From: Cyanobium sp. CH-040
Lineage (GTDB): Bacteria > Cyanobacteriota > Cyanobacteriia > PCC-6307 > Cyanobiaceae
Reading direction: 5' to 3'
NCBI RefSeq assembly: GCF_024346135.1
Contig: NZ_JAGQCJ010000003.1
Span: 62,001 to 126,000 of the forward strand
DNA length: 64,000 nt
A program made the position numbers and the translations under genes. How positions within the stretch are numbered: position 1 is the stretch's first letter; each line of letters starts with the position of its first letter. Of this stretch, positions 39,766 through 49,969 are shown piece by piece. The notes beneath the pieces were generated by a model that searched no databases, was not told where the DNA came from, and saw only the letters and a list, made by a program, of their open reading frames with translations.

Positions 39766-41550
39766 TCAGAGCTGCGTGCTCGTGAGGCAGTAGGGACATT
39801 CAAGCCACTCCTCCCGCAGGCCGGCGCCGCAGCTCCTGCAGGTGAGGGCATGGAGAGCCCGGGCCCGCCGTTCGCTCTCCAGGCTGGAGTCGGTGAGCAG
39901 GATCCGTTCCACCTCGGCCAGGGTGGTGCGGCCTTCCCGCACCAGCTGCAGCCCGTAGCCCAGGAGGGTCTTCATGCCCGTTTCCAGCGCCATTCTGCGG
40001 ATCACGTCCGTGCTCTGACGCTTGGCGATGGCGGCGGAGAGCTCATCGTTGCTGCGCAGGATCTCGAACACACCGACCCGGCCCTTGTACCCCGTGCCGT
40101 TGCAGACCGGACAGCACCCCTCCGCGCCCACATGGGTGGTGTTCGCCCGGTAGAAGGTGACGTCGGATTCCTGGCTGGCCATCAGCCCGAAGCGGCTCAG
40201 CTCCTCGGGGCTGGGGTGGTAGGCGACGCGGCAGGCCTCGCACACCTTCCGCACAAGCCGCTGGGAGATCACCCCCAGCAGCGAGGCGCTCACCAGGAAC
40301 GGCTCCACCCCCATCTCGTCCAGCCGGGCGATGGCGCTGGCGGCGTCATTGCAGTGCAGGGTGGTCATGACCAGGTGACCGGTGAGGGCCGCCTCCATGG
40401 CCGTCTTGGCGGTCTCCAGGTCGCGGGTCTCGCCCACCAGCAGCACATCCGGGTCCTGGCGCATGAACGCCCGCAGCGCCTTGGCGAAGTCGAGACCCTT
40501 CTCCCGGTTCACCTGGGTCTGGGTGATGCCGGGCAGGGTGTATTCGATCGGGTCCTCGACGGTGGTGATGTTGATGCCGGGATCGTTGCGTTCCGCCAGC
40601 AGGGCATAGAGGGTGGTCGATTTGCCCGAGCCGGTGGGCCCGGTCACCAGCACCATGCCGTAGGGCTTCGAGCCCAGCTCGCGCAGGGCCTGCCGGGCAT
40701 GGGAATCGGTGATCAGCTTGTCCAGGCCCAGTTCGGTGGCACCGCTGTCCAGCAGCCGCATCACCACCTTCTCGCCGTTGCGGCTGGGCAGGGTGCTCAC
40801 CCGGAAGTCCATGCGCCGGCCGCGGAAGCGGCGCCGGATGCGGCCGTCCTGGGGCATGCGCCGCTCGGCGATGTCCAGGTCGGCCATGATCTTGATGCGG
40901 GATGTGACCGCCGGGGTGAGGTTCCTGGGCAGATCCTCGAAGCGTTTCTGCAGCACGCCATCCAGCCGGAAGCGCACTTCAAGGGAATGCTCCTGCGGCT
41001 CGATGTGGATGTCACTGGCCTCGACCGTGAGTGCTTCCAGCAGCAGCCGGTTCACCAGATTGATGATCGGCGAGGCGTTGGCGTCGGCAGCGGTCTTCTG
41101 CAGGCTTTCCTCAAGATCCTCCAGATCGGAGATCTCCTCGAGATCCTCGCCATCGCTGCGCAGACCGAGCTCGTCGGTGAGCGAGTGCAGCGGCACGGTC
41201 TCGGCGGGAATGTCGAGGGTGCGGCCCAGGGCCTCCTGGATGTCGGGGGTGAGGGCGAGCCGGAAGCGGGGCAGGTAGCCCTTGCGGCTGAGCTCGGCCG
41301 AGAGCGTCTCGCGCTGCTCCTCGCTCCAGTGACTCGGCACCGCCACCGGCAGCTGTCCGGCTTCGGGTTCCCCGGCGGGGCAGGCCCCCAGCTGCAGCCA
41401 GCGTTCCAGCTGCAGAACGGTGTTGCTGAGCAGTTCAGGGTGCAGCTGCTCGGCGCTGAGCACCGGTTCACCGCGCAGCAGTTCGATCTCCAGCCGCTGC
41501 TGCACGGCGTTGACGGCTTCCGGGACGGGCCGTGTCGGAGTCAGGGTCAT
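39766..41550 (-). CDS. pilB: Type IV pilus extension ATPase PilB
   Basis: A 594-residue GspE/PilB ATPase driving pilus polymerisation. An N-terminal MshEN-like region (about 60-190) precedes the core: Walker A GPTGSGKSTT, ITTVEDPIEYTLPG, Walker B DVLLVGETRDLETAKTAM and GHLVMTTLHCNDA. A tetracysteine zinc site is present (CEAC and CCPVC). Unusually, the extreme C-terminus adds a second zinc-ribbon-like CRSCG-x10-CPYC. First gene of the leftward pilBTC operon, divergent from grpE with 86 bp between starts. Confidence 0.96.
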   Translation of the reverse strand: MTLTPTRPVPEAVNAVQQRLEIELLRGEPVLSAEQLHPELLSNTVLQLERWLQLGACPAGEPEAGQLPVAVPSHWSEEQRETLSAELSRKGYLPRFRLALTPDIQEALGRTLDIPAETVPLHSLTDELGLRSDGEDLEEISDLEDLEESLQKTAADANASPIINLVNRLLLEALTVEASDIHIEPQEHSLEVRFRLDGVLQKRFEDLPRNLTPAVTSRIKIMADLDIAERRMPQDGRIRRRFRGRRMDFRVSTLPSRNGEKVVMRLLDSGATELGLDKLITDSHARQALRELGSKPYGMVLVTGPTGSGKSTTLYALLAERNDPGINITTVEDPIEYTLPGITQTQVNREKGLDFAKALRAFMRQDPDVLLVGETRDLETAKTAMEAALTGHLVMTTLHCNDAASAIARLDEMGVEPFLVSASLLGVISQRLVRKVCEACRVAYHPSPEELSRFGLMASQESDVTFYRANTTHVGAEGCCPVCNGTGYKGRVGVFEILRSNDELSAAIAKRQSTDVIRRMALETGMKTLLGYGLQLVREGRTTLAEVERILLTDSSLESERRARALHALTCRSCGAGLREEWLECPYCLTSTQL

Positions 41551-41636
41551 GCGGCGAAGGTGCGGGCTTCCCCCGCTTGTGGGGGGCGACCCTGGAGTTC
41601 CAACATGTCTAGAACCAAAGCCTGCGCTTGTCAGCC

Positions 41637-42383
41637 ATGAGTGGAGAATCTGGGGTGGGGCCCGAGTCCGGCGCCGGAGCTGATCTGCAGCACCCACTTC
41701 CGGAGGATGCATCCGGGGCTTCTGCTGCCCCGGAGCCTTCCCAGCCCGGCCATCCTCCCGAGACGGAAGCCACCCAGGGCCATGCCGGCGCTGCCGGCGG
41801 AGAGGCCCAGGCCGGGGGCGACCTCGATCCCGGCCAGCGCGCCGCCCGGCTGGAGGCCGAGCTGGCAGCCCTGAAGGCGGACTACGACAACCTCAACAGT
41901 CAGTACATGCGGCTGGCGGCTGATTTCGACAACTTCCGCAAGCGTCAGAGCCGCGACCACGAGGACCTGCGCCTGAAGATCACCTGCAGCACGCTCAGCG
42001 AGATCCTGCCCGTGGTGGACAACTTCGAGCGGGCCCGGCAGCAGCTCAATCCCCAGCACGAGGAGGCCCAGAACCTCCACCGCAGCTACCAGGGCCTCTA
42101 CAAGCAGCTGGTCGAGGTGTTCAAGCAGCTGGGGGTGTCGCCGATGCGGGTGGAGGGCGAACCCTTCGATCCCACCCTGCATGAGGCGGTGCTGCGGGAG
42201 GAGAGCCAGGAGCATCCCGAGGATGTGGTCATCGCCGAGCTGCAGCGCGGCTACCAGCTCTCGGGCCGGGTGCTGCGCCATGCCCTGGTGAAGGTGTCCA
42301 TGGGCCCGGGGCCCGAGTCCGCACCGGCTGCCGCCGATGTCCCGGCCGATGCCGAGCTCCGGGCCGCGTCCTCCGACGCCTGA
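41637..42383 (+). CDS. grpE: Nucleotide exchange factor GrpE
   Basis: A 248-residue cochaperone that releases ADP from DnaK. The acidic, disordered N-terminus (about 65 residues) is followed by the coiled coil [20 protein letters not shown] and the core [33 protein letters not shown], and [14 protein letters not shown]. Start ATG 41637. Only 3 bp separate its stop from dnaJ, so they are co-expressed. Confidence 0.97.
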   Translation: MSGESGVGPESGAGADLQHPLPEDASGASAAPEPSQPGHPPETEATQGHAGAAGGEAQAGGDLDPGQRAARLEAELAALKADYDNLNSQYMRLAADFDNFRKRQSRDHEDLRLKITCSTLSEILPVVDNFERARQQLNPQHEEAQNLHRSYQGLYKQLVEVFKQLGVSPMRVEGEPFDPTLHEAVLREESQEHPEDVVIAELQRGYQLSGRVLRHALVKVSMGPGPESAPAAADVPADAELRAASSDA

Positions 42384-42386
42384 CCC

Positions 42387-43511
42387 ATGGCCGATTACTA
42401 CGACCTGCTGGGGGTCAGCCGTGACGCCGATGCCGACACCCTCAAGCGGGCCTACCGGCGCCTGGCGCGCCAGTACCACCCGGACATCAACAAGGATCCC
42501 GGTGCCGAGGACCGTTTCAAGGAGATCGGCCGCGCCTACGAGGTGCTCAGCGATCCCCAGACCCGGGCCCGCTACGACCAGTTCGGGGAAGCCGGCCTGG
42601 GGGGGGCCGCGGGCATGCCCGACATGGGTGACATGGGCGGCTTCGCCGACCTGTTCGAGACGTTCTTCAGCGGCTTCGGCGGCGCACCAGGTGGCGCTCC
42701 CCGCCGCCGCGGCCCGCGCCAGGGCGACGACCTGCGCCTGGATCTGACGATCACGTTTCAGGAGGCCGTCTCAGGCATCGAGAAGGAGGTGCAGATCCGC
42801 CACCTGGAAACCTGCTCCACCTGCAAGGGCAGTGGCGCCAAGGCCGGCAGCGGCCCCACCGGCTGCCCCACCTGCGGGGGTGCCGGCCAGGTGCGCCGCG
42901 CCACCCGCACCCCCTTCGGCAGCTTCACCCAGGTGGCCCCCTGCCCCACCTGCGAGGGCAGCGGCGAGGTGATCGCCGATCCCTGCGGCGCCTGCGGCGG
43001 CCAGGGCTTGCAGCAGGTGCGCAAGAAGCTGCGCATCAACATCCCCGCCGGCGTCGATTCCGGCACCCGGCTGCGGGTGGCCAGCGAGGGCAACGCCGGC
43101 CAGCGAGGAGGCCCGGCCGGCGATCTGTACGTGTTCCTCAGCGTGCAGCCCCACCCCCACCTGCGCCGGGATGGCATCAACGTCCAGTCGGAGGTGACCC
43201 TCAACTACCTGCAGGCGATCCTCGGCGACACGATCGAGGTGGAGACCGTGGACGGGCACGAGCAGCTGACGATTCCAGCGGGCACCCAGCCGGGGGCCGT
43301 GCTGAGCCTGCAGGGCAAGGGAATCCCCAGGCTCGGCAATCCGGTGGCCCGGGGCAATCACCAGTTCACGGTGAAGGTGCAGCTGCCCACCCGGATCACG
43401 GACCATGAGCGCGAGCTGCTGGAGGAGCTGGCCGGCCACCACACCCGCAAGGGAGACAAGCATCCCCACAAGAGCGGCCTGTTCGGCGGTCTCTTCGGCC
43501 ACCGCGACTGA
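42387..43511 (+). CDS. dnaJ: Chaperone DnaJ (type I Hsp40)
   Basis: A 374-residue J protein stimulating DnaK. The J domain ([20 protein letters not shown]) carries the HPD motif in QYHPDIN. A Gly-rich linker ([14 protein letters not shown]) follows. The zinc domain has four CxxCxGxG-type repeats, starting [24 protein letters not shown] and CGACGGQG, then the beta-sandwich substrate domain ([16 protein letters not shown]). Complete. Confidence 0.97.
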   Translation: MADYYDLLGVSRDADADTLKRAYRRLARQYHPDINKDPGAEDRFKEIGRAYEVLSDPQTRARYDQFGEAGLGGAAGMPDMGDMGGFADLFETFFSGFGGAPGGAPRRRGPRQGDDLRLDLTITFQEAVSGIEKEVQIRHLETCSTCKGSGAKAGSGPTGCPTCGGAGQVRRATRTPFGSFTQVAPCPTCEGSGEVIADPCGACGGQGLQQVRKKLRINIPAGVDSGTRLRVASEGNAGQRGGPAGDLYVFLSVQPHPHLRRDGINVQSEVTLNYLQAILGDTIEVETVDGHEQLTIPAGTQPGAVLSLQGKGIPRLGNPVARGNHQFTVKVQLPTRITDHERELLEELAGHHTRKGDKHPHKSGLFGGLFGHRD

Positions 43512-43537
43512 TCCGCCCCGGCTTCTGCCCGGCTGCC

Positions 43538-43807
43538 ATGGCATCGACTCCCCCCACCCCCGCCACCTGCCTGGATCTGCGCGGCACCCCCTGTCCGCTC
43601 AATTTCATCCGCTCCCGGCTGGCCCTCGAAGCCCTCGGCCCGGGTGAGTGGCTGCAGCTGGATCTCGACGCCGGCGAACCGGAGCAGACGGTGAGCGAAG
43701 GCCTGCGCCAGGCCGGCCATCGCGTGCAGAGGATGCCGGACCCCCCGGCCCGGGAAGGTGCTGATCCTGCCGGGGTGCGCCTGCTCGTCAGGCGCCATGA
43801 CGGCTGA
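43538..43807 (+). CDS. TusA-like sulfur-carrier protein
   Basis: An 89-residue SirA/TusA-family protein. The motif CLDLRGTPCPLNFIRSRLAL holds the reactive Cys19; the usual CPxP is CPLN here, so the second Pro is missing. Persulfide transfer to tRNA thiolation or another acceptor is the family role; the acceptor here is unknown. It lies between dnaJ and rsgA, as in picocyanobacteria (from memory), and overlaps the rsgA start by 11 bp. Confidence 0.88.
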   Translation: MASTPPTPATCLDLRGTPCPLNFIRSRLALEALGPGEWLQLDLDAGEPEQTVSEGLRQAGHRVQRMPDPPAREGADPAGVRLLVRRHDG

Positions 43808-44876
43808 TCCCGCCTGCCAGCCTCCCCCCCGGAGCGGTCTGGTGGTGGCCCTGCAGGCCAACTACTGCTGGGTCGAGCTGGAGCGTCCCGGTCCCGGAGA
43901 CCGCGGCCGACTGCTCTGCACCCGCCGCACCCGCCTGGCCAAGGGCGGTCAGACGATCTGTGTGGGGGATCGCGTGCGGCTGGCCGGCATCGACTGGGCC
44001 GCCGGCCGGGGCGCCGTGGCGGAGGTGGAGGAGCGCGAGTGTCTGCTGCCGAGACCCGCGGTCGCGAATGTGTCGCAGGTGGTGGTGGTGGTGGCCCTGG
44101 CGGAACCCGAGCCCGACCCGCTCCAGCTCACCCGCTTCCTGATCACCGCCGAGGCCACCGGCCGGCCTGTGGAACTGGTGCTCTCCAAGGCCGATCTGCT
44201 GCCGCCTGGGGAGGTGGAGGCCTGGTGCGTGCGGCTGCGGGGCTGGGGCTACGGGGCGGTGGCGGTGTCCGGGCACACCGGCCAGGGGCTGGAGCCGCTG
44301 CGCCGTCTGCTCTCCCGTCCCGGCATCTCGGTGCTCTGCGGACCGTCCGGGGTGGGCAAGAGCAGTCTGCTCAACCGCCTCGATCCCCGTCTGGCCCTGC
44401 GCATCGGCGCCGTGTCGGGGCGGCTGCAGCGGGGGCGGCACACCACCCGCCACGTGGAGCTGTTCGCCCTCGCCCCCGGGGCCCTGGTGGCGGACACGCC
44501 CGGGTTCAACCGTCCCGAGCTGCCGGAGGATCCGCTGGCGCTGGCGCCCCTGTTCCCTGAACTGCGCCGGCGCCTGAGCCAGGGCCGCTGCCGCTTCGCC
44601 GACTGCCTGCACCAGGGGGAACCGGGTTGTGCCGCGTCTGACCCCTGGGAGCGTCAGTCGCTCTACAACCAGTGCCTGGACCAGATCCAGGCCCGCCTGG
44701 AACGGCAGCCGCCCGGCACCGGCCGCAGCCAGCAGCCGGGCATCCGGCGGCGGGGGGATCGCCTCGAGCCCCGCATCGACCCGCGTCTGCGGCAACCCTC
44801 CCGGCGCCGCACCCGTCAGCGGACGGGGCTGGAGACCCGTCGCGACCACGGGGACGACGACGCCTCTTCCCCCTAG
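43797..44876 (+). CDS. rsgA: Ribosome small-subunit assembly GTPase RsgA
   Basis: A 359-residue circularly permuted GTPase that matures the 30S subunit. An OB-fold N-terminus (VVALQANYCWVELE) precedes G4 LSKADL, G1 GPSGVGKSSLLNRL and G3 DTPGFN, in the permuted order G4-G1-G3. The C-terminal zinc motif is CRFADCLHQGEPGCA. A basic tail (RRRTRQRTGLETRRD) follows. The ATG at 43797 overlaps the TusA-like gene. Its TAG stop lies inside a strong hairpin. Confidence 0.95.
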   Translation: MTADPACQPPPRSGLVVALQANYCWVELERPGPGDRGRLLCTRRTRLAKGGQTICVGDRVRLAGIDWAAGRGAVAEVEERECLLPRPAVANVSQVVVVVALAEPEPDPLQLTRFLITAEATGRPVELVLSKADLLPPGEVEAWCVRLRGWGYGAVAVSGHTGQGLEPLRRLLSRPGISVLCGPSGVGKSSLLNRLDPRLALRIGAVSGRLQRGRHTTRHVELFALAPGALVADTPGFNRPELPEDPLALAPLFPELRRRLSQGRCRFADCLHQGEPGCAASDPWERQSLYNQCLDQIQARLERQPPGTGRSQQPGIRRRGDRLEPRIDPRLRQPSRRRTRQRTGLETRRDHGDDDASSP

Positions 44877-44898
44877 GCCGGCATGGCCGGCCTAGGGG
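44870..44898. terminator. Perfect 13-bp hairpin between rsgA and ybaB ends
   Basis: Perfect inverted repeat, arms 44870-44882 and 44886-44898, with a 3-nt loop. The left arm contains the rsgA stop codon. It lies between two converging genes and so could terminate both, but neither side has a T-run, so termination would have to be factor-dependent or hairpin-only. Confidence 0.55.
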
Positions 44899-44900
44899 CT

Positions 44901-45236
44901 TCAGGCGCCGGGCAGGTTCAGGTTGAGCCCGCCGGTGAGTTCCTCCATGCGGCCCTTCATGGTGCCGGTGGAGAGGTCATAGGCCGCCTGCAGGGCCTCC
45001 AGCACAGCCGCTTCGCAGACCCCCGCACCCTCGGCCACAAGCTCGGGGGCCAGCTGCACCTTCAGGGGCTGCTGGTTGCCCGACAGCCAGACGCTGGCAC
45101 GCCCGTCGGCGCTGCGACCCTCCAGCTCCATGGCATCCAGCTCCTCCTGCAGTTTCTGGGCGTTCTGCTGCAGTTCCTGGGCCTTCTTGAAGGCTTCGGT
45201 GAGCTGACCGAAGTTGGGAAGTCCGAAGCCGGCCAT
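44901..45236 (-). CDS. YbaB/EbfC family nucleoid-associated protein
   Basis: A 111-residue small DNA-binding dimer. N-terminal [20 protein letters not shown] with a coiled coil ([20 protein letters not shown]), then the beta core [20 protein letters not shown] and C-terminal [20 protein letters not shown], all typical of the family. The family binds DNA with little sequence preference. It is in the same direction as murB and murC, 44 bp downstream of murB. Confidence 0.92.
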   Translation of the reverse strand: MAGFGLPNFGQLTEAFKKAQELQQNAQKLQEELDAMELEGRSADGRASVWLSGNQQPLKVQLAPELVAEGAGVCEAAVLEALQAAYDLSTGTMKGRMEELTGGLNLNLPGA

Positions 45237-45280
45237 GGCTGGGGGAGCGTTTGCGGCAGGCTAAGCGCTGGCCGGACGGC

Positions 45281-46198
45281 TCAGAACCCCAGGCGCTTCA
45301 CCTCGGGGTGGAGTCTCAAGCCGTGGGCGATCTCCACCCGCCGCTGCACCTCGGTGATCAGGGCGTCGATGTCGTGGGCACTGGCGTCGCCGGTGTTGAC
45401 GATGAAGTTGGCATGCACGGGCGAGACCTGGGCGCCGCCGATGCTCAGCCCCTTGAGCCCCAGCTCCTCGATCAGCCGGCCGGCCTTGCGGGGCTCGGGG
45501 TTGCGGAACACGCTGCCGCAGCTTGGCTGCTGGTAGGGCTGGGTGCTGGTGCGGCTGTGCAGGTTGGCGCTGGTGCGCGCGCTGACCGCGGCCGGGTCGT
45601 GGCCGGCCGAGAGACGAAACCGCGCCGAGAGCACCACCAGGGACTCCTGCTGCAGCCGGCTCTGCCGATAGCCGAAGTCGAGCTCGCTGGCCATGAGCGT
45701 GAACGGTGCTCCGGGCCGGGCCGGATCCATCACCACCAGCGACTCCAGCCATTCCGCGGTGCAGCCTCCCTGGGCGCCGGCATTCATCACAGCCGCGCCA
45801 CCCACGGTGCCGGGGATGCCCACGGCCCACTCCAGGCCGCTGAGACCGGCGCGGGCCGCCTTGCGGGCCAGGGTGGGGATGGGCTCGCCGGCCTCCGCCT
45901 CCACCCAGCCCTCCAGAGGATCGAGCCGGCTGCCCTGCAGGCGGCGCAGGCAGAGGCAGAGCCCCTCTAGGCCGGCGTCGGCGATCAGCAGGTTGGAGCC
46001 GGCACCGATGCAGTGCAGGGGCACACCGGCCTGGTGGCTCCAGCCCAGCAGTGTGTCCAGCTCCTCGGCGCCGGCCGGTTCGGCGAACCACTGCGCCGGT
46101 CCGCCCACTTTCCAGGTGGTGTACTCCCGCAGACCGACCGCCGGTCTCAGGCCCGTCGCTTCACGCAGGCTCAGTGGTGGGCTGATGGACGGCGCCAT
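45281..46198 (-). CDS. murB: UDP-N-acetylenolpyruvoylglucosamine reductase
   Basis: A 305-residue FAD enzyme forming UDP-N-acetylmuramate. Seen: [15 protein letters not shown], the FAD-binding [18 protein letters not shown], the [21 protein letters not shown] loop, and the C-terminal [20 protein letters not shown] with the catalytic Ser, then [11 protein letters not shown]-type ([15 protein letters not shown]). Length and absence of the loop specific to type I suggest the shorter type II form. Seven bp downstream of murC on the same strand. Confidence 0.96.
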   Translation of the reverse strand: MAPSISPPLSLREATGLRPAVGLREYTTWKVGGPAQWFAEPAGAEELDTLLGWSHQAGVPLHCIGAGSNLLIADAGLEGLCLCLRRLQGSRLDPLEGWVEAEAGEPIPTLARKAARAGLSGLEWAVGIPGTVGGAAVMNAGAQGGCTAEWLESLVVMDPARPGAPFTLMASELDFGYRQSRLQQESLVVLSARFRLSAGHDPAAVSARTSANLHSRTSTQPYQQPSCGSVFRNPEPRKAGRLIEELGLKGLSIGGAQVSPVHANFIVNTGDASAHDIDALITEVQRRVEIAHGLRLHPEVKRLGF

Positions 46199-46205
46199 GC
46201 CTGCC

Positions 46206-47702
46206 CTAGGCCACGAGTTCGTGCAGATCGCTGGGCAGCTGGCTGAGCCGGTCCCAGAGACTGTTCACATCACCGGCGCCCATGGCCAGCACCAGATCGC
46301 CGGCGGCGCTGCAGCGGCTGATGTTCCGAGCCAGTTCCTCCATGCTGCCGGCCACGGTCACCGGCAGGGATGGCGCCAGGCGCTGCACCGCTTCGGCCAG
46401 CGACTGGCTGCTCACCCCCTCGATCGGCTCCTCACCGGCGGCGTAGAGGGGGGCGAGCTGCACGGCGTCGGCCCGTGTGAGGGCCGCGGCGAACTCCTCG
46501 AGGAACTGGGCCGTGCGGCTGTAGCGGTGGGGCTGGAACACGGCCAGCAGCCTTCGCGGAGCCTGGGGCAGGGGGCTGCGCCCGCTGCTCACCATCAGCC
46601 GCGCCGTGTCCAGGGTGGTGGCCACCTCGCTGGGGTGATGGGCGTAGTCGTCCACCACCAGGCGACCATTCCAGACCCCGCGGAAATCGAAGCGCCGTCC
46701 CGGAGGACGGAGGTTGGCGACGGCCTCGGCCAGTTCGCCGAACTCCACCCCTTCCAGCCGGCAGGCGGCCAGGGCAGCGGCGGCATTGCTGAGGTTGTGG
46801 CGGCCGGGCAGGGGCAGCTCCAGATGGCCCAGGAGCGTGCCCTGTTCATGGAAGGCGAGCAGGGTGCCGTCGCCCCGCTCCTCGATGGCGATGGCGGCGA
46901 AGTCCACCCCTTCGCAGGTTTCGGTGGACCACCAGTGGTCCGCCTCGAAGTGCTCGCGCAGGATCGGACAGTCGCGGTTGGCCAGCAGCCGGCGGCTGCC
47001 GCGGGCGAAGCGCTGCATGGTGCCGATCAGGGCGTCGAGATCGCTGTAGTGATCGGTGTGGTCGAGCTCCAGGTTGGTGAGCACACCGAGCTCCGGCCGG
47101 AATTTCACCAGCGAGCCGTCGGATTCATCGGCCTCGGCCACCAGCAACCGGCCCGTGCCATGGCGTCCGTTGCTGCCGAAGGCCGGCACCACGCCACCGA
47201 TCACCGCGGTGGGGTCGCGGTCGGTGCAGGCCAGCAGGGTGGCCACCAGGGTGCTGGTGGTGGTCTTGCCGTGGGTGCCGGCCACGGCGATCGACGGCTG
47301 GGCGTTGATCAGGGCCGCCAGGATGTCGGAGCGGTGCCAGATCGGCAGCCCCACCCGGCGGGCCTCCATCAGCTCCGGATTGCTGTCCGGCACGGCCGAG
47401 CTGATCACCACCTGGGGGGTGTGGGAGGTGCCGCTGCGGATCGCCGCCACCGTTGCCGCGCTCTGCTGCAGGAACACGCGCACACCCAGGCGGCGCAGCC
47501 TGTCCAGAACCGGCCCGTCGCGGTGATCGGAGCCGCTCACCGGATGGCCCCGCTCCGCCAGGATTCCCGCCAGAGCCGACATGCCGATCCCGCCGACACC
47601 GATGAAGTGGAGGGGCTGGTGGCGGCTGAGCGAGGGGATCAAGAGTGGGCTCCGGTCCGGTGGTCTGGACTCCGATGACGCCAGAACCGAGGACGCCACC
47701 AC
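46206..47702 (-). CDS. murC: UDP-N-acetylmuramate--L-alanine ligase
   Basis: A 498-residue ligase adding the first amino acid of the peptidoglycan stem peptide. N-terminal [24 protein letters not shown] loop [22 protein letters not shown]-type segment ([14 protein letters not shown]), [15 protein letters not shown] and C-terminal [21 protein letters not shown] are all diagnostic. The start is a GTG at 47702 (or the adjacent GTG). Transcribed with murB. Confidence 0.96.
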   Translation of the reverse strand: MVASSVLASSESRPPDRSPLLIPSLSRHQPLHFIGVGGIGMSALAGILAERGHPVSGSDHRDGPVLDRLRRLGVRVFLQQSAATVAAIRSGTSHTPQVVISSAVPDSNPELMEARRVGLPIWHRSDILAALINAQPSIAVAGTHGKTTTSTLVATLLACTDRDPTAVIGGVVPAFGSNGRHGTGRLLVAEADESDGSLVKFRPELGVLTNLELDHTDHYSDLDALIGTMQRFARGSRRLLANRDCPILREHFEADHWWSTETCEGVDFAAIAIEERGDGTLLAFHEQGTLLGHLELPLPGRHNLSNAAAALAACRLEGVEFGELAEAVANLRPPGRRFDFRGVWNGRLVVDDYAHHPSEVATTLDTARLMVSSGRSPLPQAPRRLLAVFQPHRYSRTAQFLEEFAAALTRADAVQLAPLYAAGEEPIEGVSSQSLAEAVQRLAPSLPVTVAGSMEELARNISRCSAAGDLVLAMGAGDVNSLWDRLSQLPSDLHELVA

Positions 47703-47854
47703 GGTGGATCCCAGCTGGGGGGCGGCCGCCGCAGCAGGAACTTAGGGCTTCCCCCTGCCGTGTGCCATGACGACTTGCTACGCCTCGCCGCTCTCCGGGC
47801 CAGCCTGCGCGGAGGAGCAGGCCCGCCGGTGGGGGTTGGAGAGGCCTATTTCTG

Positions 47855-47860
47855 TATGAT
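47855..47860 (+). promoter_or_regulatory. Possible gap2 -10 element
   Basis: A TATGAT hexamer 49 bp before the gap2 ATG, in the 206-bp divergent region between murC and gap2. No -35 at normal spacing was found, so confidence is low. Confidence 0.35.
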
Positions 47861-47908
47861 CTGCACCCAAATCTCCCTGCTGCCGGCGGTTGCCGCCGCT
47901 CCCCTGCC

Positions 47909-48931
47909 ATGACTCTGAAAGTTGCGATCAATGGATTCGGCCGGATCGGACGCAACTTCATGCGCTGCTGGCTGAGCCGGGGCGCCAACACCGGCATCGA
48001 GGTGGTGGGGCTGAACGACACCTCCGATCCCAGGACCAATTCCCACCTGCTCCAGTACGACTCGATGCTGGGCCGCATCCGTGATGCGCAGGTGTCCTAC
48101 ACCGACGATGCCATCGTCGTGAATGGCAAGCACATCAAATGCTTCTCCGATCGCAATCCTCTCAACCTTCCTTGGAAGGAATGGGGCGTTGATCTGGTGA
48201 TCGAGAGCACTGGTGTGTTCGTGGACCAGGCCGGTGCCGGCAAGCATCTCGAAGCCGGAGCCTCCAAGGTGCTGATCACGGCCCCGGGCAAGGGCGACGG
48301 TGTCGGCACCTTCGTGGTGGGCGTGAACGATCACGAGTACCGCCACGAGGACTGGTCGATCATCTCCAACGCCAGCTGCACCACGAACTGCATGGCGCCC
48401 CTGGTCAAGGTTCTCGACCAGACCTTCGGGATCGTCAAGGGCACGATGACCACCACCCACAGCTACACCGGTGATCAGCGCATCCTCGATGCCTCCCACC
48501 GCGACCTGCGCCGAGCCCGCGCCGCCGCCATCAACATCGTGCCCACCAGCACCGGCGCCGCCAAGGCCGTGGCGCTCGTCTATCCGGCCGTGAAGGGCAA
48601 GCTCAACGGCATCGCCCTGCGCGTTCCCACCCCCAACGTCTCGGTGGTGGACATGGTGCTGGAGGTGAGCCGGGGCACCAGCGCCGAGGAGGTGAACGCC
48701 GCCCTCAAGGCCGCCGCCGAGGGGCCGATGAAGGGCATCATCAAGTATTCCGATCTGCCGCTCGTCTCCAGCGATCACGCCGGCACCGACGAGAGCACCA
48801 TCGTCGATTCCGATCTCACCCTGGTGATGGGCGAGAACATGGTGAAGGTGGTGTCCTGGTACGACAACGAGTGGGGCTACAGCCAGCGCGTCGTCGATCT
48901 CGCCGAGGTGGTGGCTCGCAACTGGAAGTGA
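47909..48931 (+). CDS. gap2: Glyceraldehyde-3-phosphate dehydrogenase, type 2 (Calvin cycle)
   Basis: A 340-residue NADP/NAD-dependent GAPDH. N-terminal [20 protein letters not shown] binds the cofactor, and catalytic Cys157 is in [13 protein letters not shown]. Conserved [20 protein letters not shown] and [19 protein letters not shown] follow. The sequence pattern is that of the photosynthetic GapB/Gap2 class (such as [14 protein letters not shown] and the [20 protein letters not shown] segment). The last 55 bp overlap the end of thiL on the opposite strand. Confidence 0.96.
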   Translation: MTLKVAINGFGRIGRNFMRCWLSRGANTGIEVVGLNDTSDPRTNSHLLQYDSMLGRIRDAQVSYTDDAIVVNGKHIKCFSDRNPLNLPWKEWGVDLVIESTGVFVDQAGAGKHLEAGASKVLITAPGKGDGVGTFVVGVNDHEYRHEDWSIISNASCTTNCMAPLVKVLDQTFGIVKGTMTTTHSYTGDQRILDASHRDLRRARAAAINIVPTSTGAAKAVALVYPAVKGKLNGIALRVPTPNVSVVDMVLEVSRGTSAEEVNAALKAAAEGPMKGIIKYSDLPLVSSDHAGTDESTIVDSDLTLVMGENMVKVVSWYDNEWGYSQRVVDLAEVVARNWK

Positions 48932-49944
48932 GTGAAGCCTGCGGCGCTGGCTGGAAAGGCTTCCGCATCTCCCAGCCAGCCGATCGCGCGGCCCTCCTGT
49001 GAGCGTTCAGCCAGCTCGCCGATGATCTGAGCTCCGGGAAGCCGGGCCACCAGGGCTTCTGCCCAGGCCGCTTCCAGGGCCAGGATCAGCTCGAAGTCCT
49101 CTCCTCCTCCCAGGCACCAGTCGAGTGCCTCAGGCAGCGCCGCCATGCCCGGATCGAGCGGCAGCCGCCGCCGGTCCAGCAGGGCCCTGCAGCCGCTGGA
49201 CCGGGCGATCGCCTCGGCAGCGGCCGCCAGGCCATCGCTGCTGTCGGTGCCGCCCACCCGCCACAGGCTGTTCCGGGGCCGGCTGGCGTGCAGTGCCGCC
49301 ACCGCATCGAGGCGAGGACGAGGGCGTTGGTGGGCTGCGATCGCCCGCTCCAGCAGCGACGGTTCGAGACCCCTGGCCAGGCCTTCGGGAAGCGCTCCCA
49401 GCAGCACTGCCAGGCCGAGGCGGCTGAGGCCATGGGGGCCGGTGCTCACCAGCCGGTCGCCGGGCTTGCCGTCGCCGCGGCGGATCGGAGCCGGGTCGCC
49501 GCCGGTCGTGCGCGCCAGGCCACCCAGGGCGGTGACCGCCAGCAGCCGCAGCGTGCCACTGCTGCAGTCTCCGCCGAGCAGCTGCCCGCCATGGGAATCG
49601 AGGCAGGCCCGCAGCCCGGTGTAGACCGCCTCCACCCACGACCAGGGCGTGCTGCCCGGGGCCACCAGGCCCACGGTGAGGCCGCAGACGCTGCTGCAGC
49701 CCATCGCCGCCAGGTCGGACAGGTTGGCGGCCGCCGCCCGCCAGCCCACGTCGAAGCCGCTGGTGCTGGCGTCACTGAAGTGCACCTGCTCCACCAGCAC
49801 ATCGGTGTTCACCACCAGTGGGCCGGGCAGATCCACCAGGGCGGCGTCATCGCTGAACTGTCCGGGCGGCGCGAAGGCGGCCAGCCGTTCGATCAGCTCC
49901 CACTCGCCCAGGTCGGCGAGGCTGGGCCCCTCAGCCGGTGTCAT
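48877..49944 (-). CDS. thiL: Thiamine-monophosphate kinase
   Basis: A 355-residue kinase forming thiamine diphosphate. Seen: [35 protein letters not shown], the [19 protein letters not shown] segment, [10 protein letters not shown]-type ([19 protein letters not shown]) and [19 protein letters not shown] with the C-terminal [10 protein letters not shown]. Its C-terminal 18 codons (after the conserved core) lie antisense inside gap2. The cyclophilin gene lies 25 bp downstream of the thiL start region on the same strand, so both may share a transcript. Confidence 0.95.
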   Translation of the reverse strand: MTPAEGPSLADLGEWELIERLAAFAPPGQFSDDAALVDLPGPLVVNTDVLVEQVHFSDASTSGFDVGWRAAAANLSDLAAMGCSSVCGLTVGLVAPGSTPWSWVEAVYTGLRACLDSHGGQLLGGDCSSGTLRLLAVTALGGLARTTGGDPAPIRRGDGKPGDRLVSTGPHGLSRLGLAVLLGALPEGLARGLEPSLLERAIAAHQRPRPRLDAVAALHASRPRNSLWRVGGTDSSDGLAAAAEAIARSSGCRALLDRRRLPLDPGMAALPEALDWCLGGGEDFELILALEAAWAEALVARLPGAQIIGELAERSQEGRAIGWLGDAEAFPASAAGFTHFQLRATTSARSTTRWL

Positions 49945-49969
49945 CAGCCGGGGTGATCTCCATGGTCAT

